NCBI GenBank assembly: GCA_037953745.1
Contig: JBAKBP010007174.1
Location: 1-64,000 of the forward strand
Length of the DNA stretch: 64,000 nucleotides
Source: Lithodes maja
Lineage: Eukaryota; Arthropoda; Malacostraca; Decapoda; Lithodidae
Reading direction: 5' to 3'
The position numbers and the translations under genes were made by a program. Positions 11,527-21,884 of this stretch are shown piece by piece. The notes beneath the pieces were generated by a model. The model worked only from the letters and a program-made list of their open reading frames with translations. It did not search any database and was not told the origin of the DNA. Position 1 is the stretch's first letter, and the number at the start of each line of letters is the position of its first letter.

Positions 11527-11965
11527 CGCCGTATGCTGAAGGCGGCGATACAAAACGTATCCCTAAATTGTCTGGTTAACTAACTGAATTGTAAATTCGT
11601 TATTCCCACCCTTCCAGAGAGCACCCGCCGGGTGTGAATATTAGTTTAAAAAACGTTAACCCCAATTGCGCCGTATGCTGAAGGCGGCGATACAAAACGT
11701 ATCCCTCAATTGTCTGGTTAACTAACTGAATTGTAAATTCGTTATTCCCACCCTTCCAGGGGGCACCCGCCGGGTGTGAATATTAGTTTAAAAAACGTTA
11801 ACCCCAATTGTGCCTTAAATCGCCGTATGTTGAAGGAGGCGATACGCAATGTATCCCTCAATTGTCTGGTCAACTAAACTGAATTTTGCAAATTCGGTCA
11901 TCCCACCCTTCCAGGTTGCACCCGCCGGGTGATTTAAAGTTTAAAAGTTAACCCCAATTGTTCCT
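11527..11965 (-). repeat. Three tandem repeats in DIRS leader
   Basis: Units of about 142-152 bp begin at 11527, 11669 and 11821 with cgccgtatgctgaaggcggc and end with a cacccgccgggtg palindrome and gttaaccccaatt. The third copy is more diverged. They lie between the 5' ITR and gag and may carry promoter function, by inference. Confidence 0.8.
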
Positions 11966-13019
11966 ATCCCCACTTCTTTGTAAAAGATCGCCGGGGAGGA
12001 AATACAACAACAGCTTAGTTTTTTTTTTGGCTTTGCAAAACCGAAAAAACTACAAACACGTGTCCGTATGAACACTGTGAGATGGGTACAGCCATCCCGC
12101 CGGGATTCAAAAGGAGCCTGATACAGGCACCACAGAGACGCAGTCCTGGGGAGCCACAGACACCCACTCGCCGGGGAAACAAGCCTGTTTTTTAAACCAT
12201 GCGTGGCTAAAACTCGGCAAGCAGCCGGGTTTTTTCATGGTGTAACCGAGAAAAATCCGCCGGAAATAACTCACCCCGTCCAGATACCATCTGAACGCAA
12301 CACAGGACCGAGGCGTAGCCAAAACACAACTAACGCCGTGCCCAACATAGTCCGTGGAATTAGCCAATACACAACTAACCCAGGACACATAAATAGTCCG
12401 CGGAATTAGCCAATACACAACTAAACCAAGACACACATGACACAGTAGTACATATTTAGAAAATAAATCAATAACACTTGTACATGTGGTAAAGCTACGA
12501 GAGGCTGGCTAGGCCTAGGCAGACGGAAAAAGTAACATGTCGGAATATAAAAAAAAAGCACTGAATTATATCACAACAGGAACCACCGCCAGCACACCAC
12601 TGTAGCAAACACTTCCGGCAAAGGGAAGAACTGACTCGGGACCCAGAAAAAACTTCACTAAGTGAAGACAAATACGCTGGGAATGTCAGCAAAAATAAGC
12701 TACCTCATCAGAAAGATAAAAGGAAGCAATAATAACGCGTAATGAAAGCCGCCTGCATCACAAAGCTAGCTATCAGTGAAAAAGTTCACATGTCCACAAC
12801 AGGACCACGAAGGTACATCCGAAATAGATGCCCCAAACACACGACCCAAAATACACTGCACTGCGGGCAACTAGCCCAGGACACTCCTGCTACGCATATC
12901 CTAACCTTACTCGATACATCCCGGAGTAAACAAATGAGAAAAAACTCACTAGGGACGCAACAAATGCGGAACTAGCGGAGCGTGGGGAGACACGTCCGGG
13001 CAGGCTGAGCGCAGAGCAG

Positions 13020-13330
13020 AGAAGGAAGAATGACGCCTGAGTCAGCGTCTGGTCAAAGATCCACACAAGTACATCCACGATATTATGGAAAGCTTATTGA
13101 ATAGTTATTCTTATTTTCTTTTTCTTTTTATTTTTTACGAAGCTTTTTCGTAGTGAGAACCCAATTCATAATGACTGAAGCCATGAGTGAGGTCGCGTGC
13201 ACTCATGATGAAGGCTCCTCAAATTTTAAATGCTCTGCACGGTAGATTCAAACTACGGCGGCTGAGTGTTTGAAGAGGGTGCCTTATGTAATAGGCATGT
13301 TCGTCAATGATGGAGGGGCCACTAATAAAT
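13020..13330 (-). repeat. DIRS 5' ITR
   Basis: Reverse complement of 4494-4796. It ends ggggccactaataaatt; its last 38 bases are complemented by the ICR at 4940-4977. Confidence 0.9.
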
Positions 13331-13659
13331 TCTATCTTTTCATAGTAGCGAAATGAGGTGTACGTAAGTCCAAAAAAGGTACATAACAATAATTGGAAAT
13401 GTTTATTATTTTACCAACATAAATATGCTCGCCATATCATTTCTAACTTACTAAAAATAACTGGTGGTGAATAAAACGTATTAACATATTAAATCCATGT
13501 ATCTTTATATCTAGCAAGTCCTGTAATACTAACCTAGCAAGTCTTGTAACTTGTTTTCAATGCAATTTAGTAGGGTTTTTTTCATTTGAAAATATTGTTT
13601 AAAATATTTTTATCTACCTACTCTCTTATTTTTTCGGTGGAATTTCCGAACACCATATA

Positions 13660-13719
<60 letters not shown>

Positions 13720-13748
13720 TGTATATATACAGTATATAATTATACAGT
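13331..13748. repeat. AT-rich spacer and (TA)n microsatellite
   Basis: No gene. A (TA)n run lies at about 13655-13740, broken by two ctgtatata/tatacag interruptions. It directly abuts the truncated left LTR of the next element. Confidence 0.8.
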
Positions 13749-14095
13749 CGTCTCCTTTGTGATAAGTATATATAAACGGTTAAACTGCCTTCTTTACTAT
13801 ATTAATGCTCCACTAGGTTTTTATGTAAACATTATTAGGATGGTTTTGATTCACTGATACTTTTAGTGGAAGTGAGAAGTTTTCGCTTGAACAGATATCA
13901 ATAATAAATAGTTTAATTATTACATTGTAACCTTTAATCCTTTTACTTTTTAAATGCTTTAATTATATTTTAATTATATGAATGTGGTTTCTTATTCTGC
14001 CTTTACAATTACTGTATTGTCTTATATCGGAATTTACACCAGGACCAGGTGATAAGTTATAGATTGCATATGAATCCTTAAGATCTCGTGTAACA
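13749..14095 (+). repeat. Left LTR, 5' truncated
   Basis: 347 bp matching 22212-22562 of the right LTR, ending CGTGTAACA. The first 327 bp are missing and replaced by the (TA)n tract. Confidence 0.9.
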
Positions 14096-14097
14096 AA

Positions 14098-14115
14098 TGG
14101 GGGCCTGACCGGGAT
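14098..14115 (+). other. Primer-binding site
   Basis: TGGGGGCCTGACCGGGAT starts two bases after the LTR end. It begins with TGG, complement of the tRNA CCA end, and resembles the site at 47431 in the second gypsy element. Confidence 0.65.
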
Positions 14116-14194
14116 TATCTGTTTTAAATCGGAAACTTTCTTACGTCCACATGATATAAAGCTATACAGTAGGACATCCTTTGTTCTGTGTAAT

Positions 14195-15700
14195 ATGGTA
14201 AATTTTATTATGGATGTTTTTAGCCTAGATCATTTTGTAGCTGCTCCATCAGTGGATTTAATTAAAGGTAGGAAACTACGTAAAGATGATTGGTTGGCTT
14301 TAGCCACCCACTATAAAGTAGAATGCAGGAGGTCTTGAAAGAAAAGGGAGCTTCAGAATCATGTGTTGAAATAATTGGTTGATGCTGATGTATTAGAATT
14401 TGATGCACTTACTTTAATGAGTGATAATAATTCACAGTTGATAACTATTAAAAAAATGGAATTGGAGCAGAAACAGTATGATATGACATTATTACAACGA
14501 CAGCTAGAAAAGAACGAGAAGGAGAGAGAAAAGGAACGTAAATTCCAACTAGAAGTCTTAGACAGACAAACTAAACTGAGAACTATGTGTAGCGAGAATA
14601 AGGATAAACCTTTTGATCTAACAAGACAGGCTAAGATGGTTCCGTGTTTTGATGAAAGTGAGTCTTTAGAATATTTTCAACAGTTTGAAAAAACAGCACT
14701 CTCACTGAATTGGCCTAAAGATAAATGGCCTATTTTATTACAAACTTCTATAACTGGCAAGGCTGGGCACCCGGGTGCCCAACCCCGGAAGGAGTTGAAA
14801 TAGGGGAGCTATCCCCCCGCCAAAGGCGGCTTTCCAGGGCCTTTCCTAGCTGATGCTGAGAGGATTGGGTTCTAGTCATGTGGTGATGGGCTGGTCTATC
14901 AGAGTGAGAGCTGAGCGATCTCTGCCATACCCATAGCTTACTCTGACTGTTCCTTTTACTTATATATTTTCTAGATCTCAAGTGACGGCGTCTTTTCCGT
15001 GGATTGACCTCCCTACTGCCAACCTAGAGGTTGGCAGATTGGGAGCCAAAGCGTCACATTTTTCCTTTGCCCCTCAACTTTCCTTTCATAATTGCTGAGG
15101 GGCACAGGGCCTTGGGTGGAGCTTGGGTTTCCCGGGCATTTCCGCACCCTCCTCAGCTCCCTGCCTTGGAGTGGCTTCGATCACCCGGGCTTTATTAGTG
15201 GTAAGCAAGGATGGTTTTGTGGGGCCGCTCGTTTATGGCCTTGGCCTTGCTCAGGACCTTGGGGCTGTTCGACCAGACAGCCTGGAGAACAGCAACAACT
15301 GGCAAGGCTAGATCTGTATACATATCTTTGACTATAGAACAAATTCGGAGTTACTACATTATTAAAGAAAGTATTCTAATGGCATACCAGCTGACACCTG
15401 AATATTATAGACAGCATTTTCGCTCACTGAGCAAAGAGGATGGGCAGTCCTTTATAGAATTTTCTTATCTTGTTAGAACATTTGGAGATAGATGGATTAA
15501 AGCCAATAATGTAGTGACTGCTGAGGACTTAAGAGAATTGTTATTAATGGAGCAATTTAAGAGGGCAGTTTCACCTGAGGTTAGGGTGTATCTGAAGGAG
15601 AGGGAGGTAATGATATTGGAACAGGCAGCCACACTCTCAGAAAATGTTGCCTTGACTCATGTAGGATTTACTTGCAGGTTCCAGTCTGATCATGGTAGAG
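14195..15700 (+). pseudogene. gag remnant of PR-IN-RT-RH element 1
   Basis: Begins MVNFIMDVFSLDHFV at 14195, with a stop near 14338 and a frameshift, then ELEQKQYDMTLLQRQLEKNE (coiled-coil-like, charged) and FDESESLEYFQQFEK. A SINE-like copy interrupts it at 14765-15296. Gag resumes with LTPEYYRQHFRSLSKEDGQS and DLRELLLMEQFKRAVSP. It ends at the TTAA element. The blocks parallel the second element's gag (48370-48790), so this is the same protein family. Confidence 0.8.
14765..15296 (+). mobile_element. SINE-like retroelement, copy 2
   Basis: 532 bp, same family and strand as 1050-1573. Flanked by the 13-bp direct repeat aactggcaaggct (14752-14764 and 15297-15309). Removing the insert and one repeat restores the gag reading frame (ITGKA followed by RSVYISL). 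Tail is a short CAACAAC. It contains an extra hairpin, gccaacctagaggttggc, at about 15017. Confidence 0.88.
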
Positions 15701-16315
15701 TTAAAGGTCGTTGCACACTGACACGACAGCCCCTTCAAGACTAGCACGAACACCCACGACACATACAAATCCTGTGTCTTGCCGAATTTACTAGAGATCG
15801 CGGCGAAAATGGCTGACATCGTTAGAGTTGTATCTCTACCGTATCTCTACCATATCTCTTCCGCACGACTTGATAAGACTCTAGCGATGCACATACAGTG
15901 GAGAAACGAATGCTACGAAGAAGATAGGCAAGTCGTGCGAAGGGTACATGACTAGTCCACGGAAAAGATACGACCCAAAAGACTGCGATACAACTCAGAA
16001 GAATCGTATCGACGCCGTATCGATGCCGTGAGACGTGCAACCGGATTGAGGCTAGACGTGCGGTTGCCAACTCGACCGTTGCCCATTTTCTGCACGGAAG
16101 AGATACGGTCCGCACGGTACTCGGAAAAAAAAGGCACCGGATAAATCGGCACAGGAAAATAAGGCACTGGAAAAAATGTCACAAATTACGGACTAGGAAA
16201 AAATGGCACATAAAACAAAATGTTGTATTAAGAAGTAATAATCACTAAAATATGTTTCTATGCAATATGCAATATTGCATAATGGAAGTATATATATCTG
16301 GTAGTGTACTCACCA

Positions 16316-16353
16316 TAGGTTAGGTTAGGTTAGGTAAGGTTAGGTTAGGTTAG
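16316..16353 (+). repeat. Interstitial (TTAGG)n tract
   Basis: About seven and a half TTAGG pentamers with one variant (aaggt). This is the canonical arthropod telomere repeat. It abuts the 3' end of a minus-strand LINE, so it may be that LINE's target or tail. Confidence 0.85.
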
Positions 16354-16740
16354 AACTTAAGAAACCGGAATTCTGCATAAGGCCGACCGGCCCACACGAG
16401 GCAGATCCCATTCACACCCAACCCATATCATTCATATGACTATCAACTTTTCACTTAAAATTTTCTACTGTTCCTGAGCTAACCACACACTTCCACAACT
16501 CTGTTCCCAAACCAGTGCTTACCTATATCTTTTCTAAAGCGGAACTTATCCAATTTGAAGCCACTTGAACGGGTTATCTCGCCATAATTAAGCCTTAATA
16601 CCTTATTTCTATCTCCCTTATTGAAACCTTTCATCCACTTAAACACTTATATCATATCTCCTCTACATCTTCGTCTTTTTAATGAATGCAAGACAAGGGT
16701 TCTCAGACTCTCCTCATAGGCCTATGATAAATTTCTAACA
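16354..16740 (-). pseudogene. CR1-like LINE 3' end
   Basis: The minus strand encodes YEESLRTLVLHSLKRRRCRG, VFKWMKGFNKGDRNKVLRLN and SSGFKLDKFRFRKDIGKHWF, the C-terminal block of a CR1-group ORF2, followed by a 3' UTR with ggccggtcggcc. Its final bases (cggtttcttaagttct) meet the (TTAGG)n tract. In-frame stops are present. Confidence 0.75.
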
Positions 16741-17119
16741 ATGTGGATCATAATATTCATACGTCTTTGATACGGACCACACGATTGTGATACGGCGAGT
16801 TTGTGACGGAGACCAGACTTAGACGATTTTTTACAGTTGCCGGGGGATTCCCATAACTTTTGAACAGCTCAAAATCTCGTATCGACCCCCGATACGTCGC
16901 TTGGACCGTGAGAGTCACTCACGGCTAATTCCCGATATCCACGATTAGTTGCCGATTCGCTGTATCAGGCTGAAATTTTGAGTCGGGAACTCGCCTGGAG
17001 GGGCTTTCGTGTCAGTGTGCAACGACCTTAAGCGGGCAAAATTCTGGGGCTTCTGGTGGTGGGCTGGGCCTGGAAGGCACGAGTCCTTCCCGTGTTTCTT
17101 GGAACCTTGTATCAACAGC

Positions 17120-17470
17120 CAGTAAGTCTGCATTTCCACTTGGTAAGGGTAACGTGACTTGTTTTCATTGTAAGCAACCTGGCCACATTATTGTAAATTG
17201 CCCAAAACTAGCTAAAAGGGACCAGCCACTACAAAGTAACCACATAAATCTTGCATTGGATATACCAAGTGCTGGGGAGGATGTATTTCATAATAGCACG
17301 TTGGTACCATCTGGTATGGAGGATTCCTTGGCCCATTCATCTTTGATGGTAGTGTGTCTGTTAGTAATTTCAGTGAAGGTTTACCTGTTCGGGTTTTGAG
17401 AGACACTGGTGCATCACATACTATTATTGTTAAGGAATCCATTCCATTCGTTGAGGAGGCATATACTGGT
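17120..17470 (+). pseudogene. gag zinc knuckle and protease start of element 1
   Basis: CCHC knuckle CFHCKQPGHIIVNCPK at 17157-17206, then a protease start RVLRDTGASHTIIV (17392-17433) with the DTGAS active-site motif. A SINE-like copy interrupts directly after YTGESV; the frame resumes at 18005 with VLQGVCGNVTVPL. Confidence 0.85.
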
Positions 17471-17481
17471 GAAAGTGTTGT

Positions 17482-18004
17482 TGTTGTTGTTGTTGTTGTT
17501 CCCCAAGCTGCCTGGCCGAACAGCCCCAAGGCCCTGAGCAAGGCCAAGGCCATAACCGAGCGCCCCCACAGAACCGTCCCCGCCGACCACAATAAAGCCT
17601 GGGTGACCGAAGCCACTCCATGGCGGGGAGCTGAGGAGGGTGCGGAAATGCCCGGGAAACCAAAGCCCCACCCAGGGCCCTGTATCCCTCAGCAATTATG
17701 AAGAGAAAGTTGAGGGGCAAGGGAAAAATGTGACGCTTTGGCTTCCAATCTTGGTAGATTGGGAGGTCAATCCACGTTAGAGACGCCGTCACTTGAGATC
17801 TAGAAAATATATAAGTAAAAGGAACAGTCAGAGTAAGCTATGGGTATGGCAGAGATTGCTCAGTTCTCACTCTGATAGACCAGCCCATCACCACATGACT
17901 AGAACCCAATCCTCTCAGCATCAGCTAGGAAAGGCCCTAGAAAGCCGCCTTTGGCGGGGGGATGGCTCCCCTATTTCAACCCTTTTCGGGGTTGGGCACC
18001 CGCC
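17482..18004 (-). mobile_element. SINE-like retroelement, copy 3 (inverted)
   Basis: 523 bp, reverse complement of copies 1 and 2. Flanked by the 13-bp repeat gtgaaagtgttgt at 17469-17481 and 18005-18017. Removing it restores the protease frame (TGESVVLQGV). The (GTT)n on the plus strand is its (AAC)n tail. Confidence 0.9.
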
Positions 18005-19475
18005 GTGAAAGTGTTGTCCTTCAGGGTGTTTGTGGTAATGTGACTGTCCCCCTTTGTAAATTGTACTTGAAAACTGACCTGGTTTCTCAATTTGTTACTG
18101 TGGGAGTACAGGATTCCTTACCTGTTAAAGGAGTAATTTTTCGAATGGGTAACGATATTGCAGGTAGCAGAGTAGTTCCCGACCCAATTGTAAGTGACCT
18201 TCCTTCTAAAGAAAATAACACTGCTAAGTTAGAGGAACAGTTTCCAGGGTTGTTTCCATCATGTGCTGTGACTCGAAGCATGTTTGTCAATGCTCCGGAA
18301 GTAAGTTTGGAAAATTCTTTGTATGGGGAAGAGAGTTTGTCAACAGAGATTTCACTTAGTGACCTATTTGGTCATGGTTCGGATTTGACAGAGTCGGGTG
18401 ATGATGCTCCCAATACTGGAAATTTGGAAGTAGAAATGAAAACACTTTTTATCACTCAAACTGATTTCATTAAAGCCCAGAGTAATGATCCAACCTTGTC
18501 TAGTATGCTAACCAGGGCAGTGGAGGAAACAGAATCCCACATAAAACCAGTTTGTTATTATAAGAGGTCGGGGGTACTCATGAGGAAGTTTAGACACCAC
18601 CAAACTCCAGGAGATGAGGGGTGCAGTGAGGTACACCAGGTGGTGGTGCCAGCGTATTTCAGAGGAGACATTCATAGTTTAGCTCATGATTTTGTTGGTG
18701 ATCATATGGGAGTTAGTAAGACTTATCGTAAAATACTTCTGCATTTTTTCTGGCCAGGATTGCATAAGGATGTGGCTCAGTATTGTAAAACTTGTCACAT
18801 TTGTCAAATGACCGATAAACCCAATCAACCAATCAAACCTGCACCACTTCAGCCCATTCCTGTTGTTAATGAACCTTTTCAGAAAATAATTATTGATTGT
18901 GTTGGTCCGTTACCCAAAGCTAAGAGTGGAAATAAGTACTTGCATATTGTTATGTGTGCCACTACTCGCTACCCTGAGGCTATACCTTTGAGGAATATTA
19001 CTTCAAAGGCTGTGATTAAGGCTTTAACTAAAAAAATTACCCAATTTGGTATCCCTCAGGTGGTGCAGTCCGATCGGGGTTCCAACTTTACTTCAAGTTT
19101 GTTTCAACAGGTGATGCAGGGGTTGGGAATCAAACAATATCTTGCTACAGCCTTCCACCCGGAGTCTCAGGGCGCCTTAGAGCGTTTTCATCAAACTTTA
19201 AAGAGTTCATTGACTAAATATTGCTTGGAACAGGATTCAGACTGGGGTGAAGACATTCCGTATGTATTGTATGCTATTAGGAGTTGTTACCAAGAATCAT
19301 TGGGGTTTTCCCAATTTGAGTTAATCTTTGGTCATGAAGTTAGGGGACCTCTTAAGGTGATGAAGGAATCTTTGGTAAATAGTAGTGTTAAGTTACCCCT
19401 AATCTGTATGTAGAGAAGATTAAAGAGAGGTTGAAGAAAGGTTGTGAGGTTGCCATGAGTAATTTAGCTAAATCT
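18005..19475 (+). pseudogene. Protease end and integrase of element 1
   Basis: Protease C-terminal part (VKGVIFRMGNDIAG, the gypsy LGxD-like turn), a linker, then the integrase zinc domain (HDFVGDHMGVSKT ... CKTCHICQ) and the catalytic core: Asp in KIIIDCVGPLP, Asp in QVVQSDRGSNFTSS and Glu in HPESQGALERFHQTLK. These are the D,D-35-E residues of a gypsy integrase. The frame ends at 19413 and continues in the next frame (LYVEKIKERLKKGCEVAM) until it is cut by a LINE tail at 19476. Integrase directly follows protease, which is not the normal gypsy order. Confidence 0.88.
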
Positions 19476-19602
19476 CAAGATAAGAACATAAGAACATAAG
19501 AAAAATGGAAATCTGCAGAAGGCCTATTGGCCCATTCGAGGCAGACCCCTTCTTCCCTACATCCCTATTTCTTGTACACCTTTATGCATTACACTACATC
19601 TC
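19476..19602 (-). repeat. CR1-like LINE 3' UTR end inserted in integrase
   Basis: Plus-strand aagaacataagaacataag (an 8-bp tandem) followed by tctgcagaaggcctattggc and gaggcag. The same block forms the 3' UTR of the LINE at 16354-16740, so this is the 3' end of a minus-strand LINE of that family. Confidence 0.7.
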
Positions 19603-19997
19603 TCACTATAACCTATACCCCCTGCACTACGTATATCCCCTACACTACATCTATCTTATAGCTACCTAAGAACATATCTCACTACAACCTATATCCCCTA
19701 CACTACATCTATATTATAGCTACCTAAGAATATATATCACTACAACCTATATCCCCTACACTACATCTATATTATAGCTACCTAAGAACATATCTCACTA
19801 CAACCTATATCCCCTACACTACATCTATATTATAGCTACCTAAGAACATCTCTCACTACAACCTATATCCCCTACACTACATCTATATTATAGCTACCTA
19901 AGAACATCTCTCACTACAACCTATATCCCCTACACTACATCTATATTATAGCTACCTAAGAACATATCTCACTACAACCTATATCCCCTACACTATG
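19603..19997. repeat. 58-bp minisatellite, about 6.5 copies
   Basis: Unit includes cactacaacctatatcccct, then acactacatctatattatag and ctacctaagaacatat. Unit starts recur at 19661, 19719, 19777 and so on, every 58 bases. It separates the integrase core from its C-terminal domain. Confidence 0.9.
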
Positions 19998-20490
19998 ATT
20001 TGAATATTGAATGTAGGGAGTTTGAACCTGGTGATTCAGTGTTGGCGTTTCTACCAATGCATCAAAGTCCGCTTCAGACAAAGTTCTGCGGCCCATACAA
20101 AGTACAGAAGAGAGTGGGAAGTGTTAATTATGTGATTGAAACTCCACGGAAAAGAAAGAAAGGCAGAATGGTACATATAAACCTTTTAAAGCCCTATCAT
20201 GATTGTGAAGAGTCTGTTTGCACTGTCTCCGTAACTGATACTGTACCTGGAAATGGAGAAGCCCAGGATTTTGCACTAGAGTTTGAGGTGAAGTTGACTA
20301 ATTCTGTAGTGATGAATGATCTTCCTTCAAAACTTTCTCATCTCCCACCAGCTCAGAGTAAGGATGTATGTAATCTACTTGAGGAATTTGCCCAGCTTTT
20401 TGATGATGTGCCTCACCCATGTGATCTTATGGAACATGACGTGGTACGTACTCCAGGACAACTCTCGGCCAGTCAAGCAAGCGCCATATA
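19998..20490 (+). pseudogene. Integrase C-terminal domain and linker of element 1
   Basis: CREFEPGDSVLAFLPMHQSP and FCGPYKVQKRVGSVNYVIET form the gypsy GPY/F module, followed by GRMVHINLLKPYH. A linker (LEEFAQLFDDVPHPCDLMEH) leads into RT after a frameshift near 20460. In this element the GPY/F module is followed by RT rather than the 3' LTR. Confidence 0.85.
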
Positions 20491-21725
20491 GGGTCAGTCC
20501 GAGTAAGAAGAGTTATATGCGCCAGGAGGTAGAGTTTCTACTGTAAAGTGGCTTAGTGGAACCAAGTAAAAGTGAGTGGGCATCTCTTTGTATACTAGTG
20601 CCAAAACCTGATGGTAGTATGCGCCTATACACCGACTATCGTAAAGTAAATTCTCTCACTAGGGTAGATTCATTTCCTCTTCTTAGGATTGATGACATTA
20701 TTGATAGCATTGGGAATTCTCGGTTCTTGACTAAGTTAGACTTATTAAAGGGATATTATCAGATCCCTTTATCAGAAAGAGCAAAAGAAATTTCAGCCTT
20801 TGCAACTCCTGAGGGACTATATCAATACAAAGTTACCCCATTTGGAATGCAAAATGCGCCTGCCACTTTTCAGAGATTGATGAATATGATTACAGCAGGA
20901 CTGACGGGAGTTGCAGCCTATTTAGACGATTTGGTGGCATACAGTGACTCTTGGTAGGACCATATTTCTAGTCTGCGCTGCCTACATAGCAGATTGGATG
21001 AAGCAAAATTAACAGTGAACCTGGTGAAAAGTGAATTTGGCCATGCTAGAGAGTAATATACTTGGGACCTGTCGTGGGAAATGGCAGAGTGACTCCTGTT
21101 GCAGCAAACGTAGATACTATTCATCATTTTCCAGTTCCAACTAATCGTAAGGCAGTGATGAGGTTCCTTGGCATGGCCGGTTTTTATAGAAGATTCTGCC
21201 CCAATTTTTCAGAAGTTGTTGCCCCCCTGACAGATCTAGTTAGTCCAAAGAAGCCCTTTCAGTGGTTACCGGAGTCACAAGCTGCGTTCGACCGGATCCG
21301 CAGTCTACTAACGTCCAGTCCTGTTCTACAAGCCCCGGATTTTGTTCGACCCTTCAGCCTTCACGTGGATGTTTCTGATGTGGGTGCAGGTGCCGTACTC
21401 CTTCAGCAGGGTCGAGAGGAAGTCTTGCATCCAGTTTGCTACATGTCTACGAATTTTAAGAATCACCAGAAAAAATATAGTACTATAGAAAAAGAAGCAT
21501 TATCTTTGTTGTTATCTATTGAAAAGTTTGAAGTATACCTGCAAAGTTCTCCTCATCAAATTACAGTTTTAGTGACCATAATCCTCTTCAAGTTGTGAAC
21601 AAAATGCGTTACAAAAATCAAAGATTAATGAGATGGTCCCAAGCCCTTCAACCTTATAACTTAGTCATTAAGCACATACGGGAAAGGATAATATCTTGGC
21701 TGATACATTGTCAAGGGAAGAAATT
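20490..21725 (+). pseudogene. RT and RNase H of element 1
   Basis: RT: LCILVPKPDGSMRLYTDYRK, TKLDLLKGYYQIPLSERAKE, TPFGMQNAPATFQRLM and the catalytic YLDDL (20918-20932). A stop lies at 20957. The frame resumes at about 21062 with TNRKAVMRFLGMAGFYRRFC and RNase H: PFSLHVDVSDVGAGAVLLQQ (Asp), YSTIEKEALSLLLSIEKF (Glu). The end is frameshifted (DTLSREEI at 21702-21725). Gypsy-type RT located downstream of integrase. Confidence 0.88.
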
Positions 21726-21744
21726 TGAATGGTAACTTGAGTGA

Positions 21745-21884
21745 AAGGAGGTCCCTACAAGGGCCTTCTTTTCGGGGAAGGTGTTATGGAATTTTGTTCT
21801 AAATATAAGTTAGTCATTGGAGTTTAAAGTTAATGATTTTTGCAAGAATGATGTTCCCTACAAAGGCATTCTTTTGGGGGGAGG
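21745..21884 (+). repeat. Duplicated polypurine-tract region
   Basis: tccctacaagggccttcttt then ggggaagg/tgttatgg at 21751-21790 is repeated as tccctacaaaggcattcttt then ggggggagg/tgttatgg at 21855-21892. The second copy is the polypurine tract immediately before the right LTR. Confidence 0.65.

Larger units (their letters stand above)
4449..13330 (-). mobile_element. Complete DIRS-type tyrosine-recombinase retrotransposon
   Basis: On the minus strand the order is 5' inverted terminal repeat (ITR; 13330-13020), leader with three tandem repeats, gag, RT/RNase H, tyrosine recombinase, internal complementary region (ICR; 4977-4872) and 3' ITR (4796-4449). The two ITRs share about 300 bp in inverted orientation. 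The 3' ITR is longer by about 45 bp (tataggtttgactcc onward). The ICR contains, back to back, the complement of that extended end (67 of 68 bases) and the complement of the other end (about 38 bases). This is the DIRS circle-junction arrangement, and it fixes the termini: left at ataggttt (4449), right at aataaatt (13330). No target duplication is expected or seen. No methyltransferase domain was recognised. Several single-base frameshifts make it non-autonomous as sequenced. Confidence 0.92.
15705..17027. mobile_element. TIR element flanked by TTAA, with LINE and (TTAGG)n inside
   Basis: Terminal inverted repeats of about 30 bp: left ggtcgttgcacactgacacg then acagcccc, right its complement ending cgtgtcagtgtgcaacgacc. 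TTAA sits at 15701-15704 and 17028-17031, with a one-base uncertainty at the left junction. No transposase frame is seen. TTAA target plus TIRs suggest a piggyBac-like non-autonomous element. The interior holds many GTATCG/CGATAC words, a telomere-like tract and a LINE 3' end. Confidence 0.75.
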
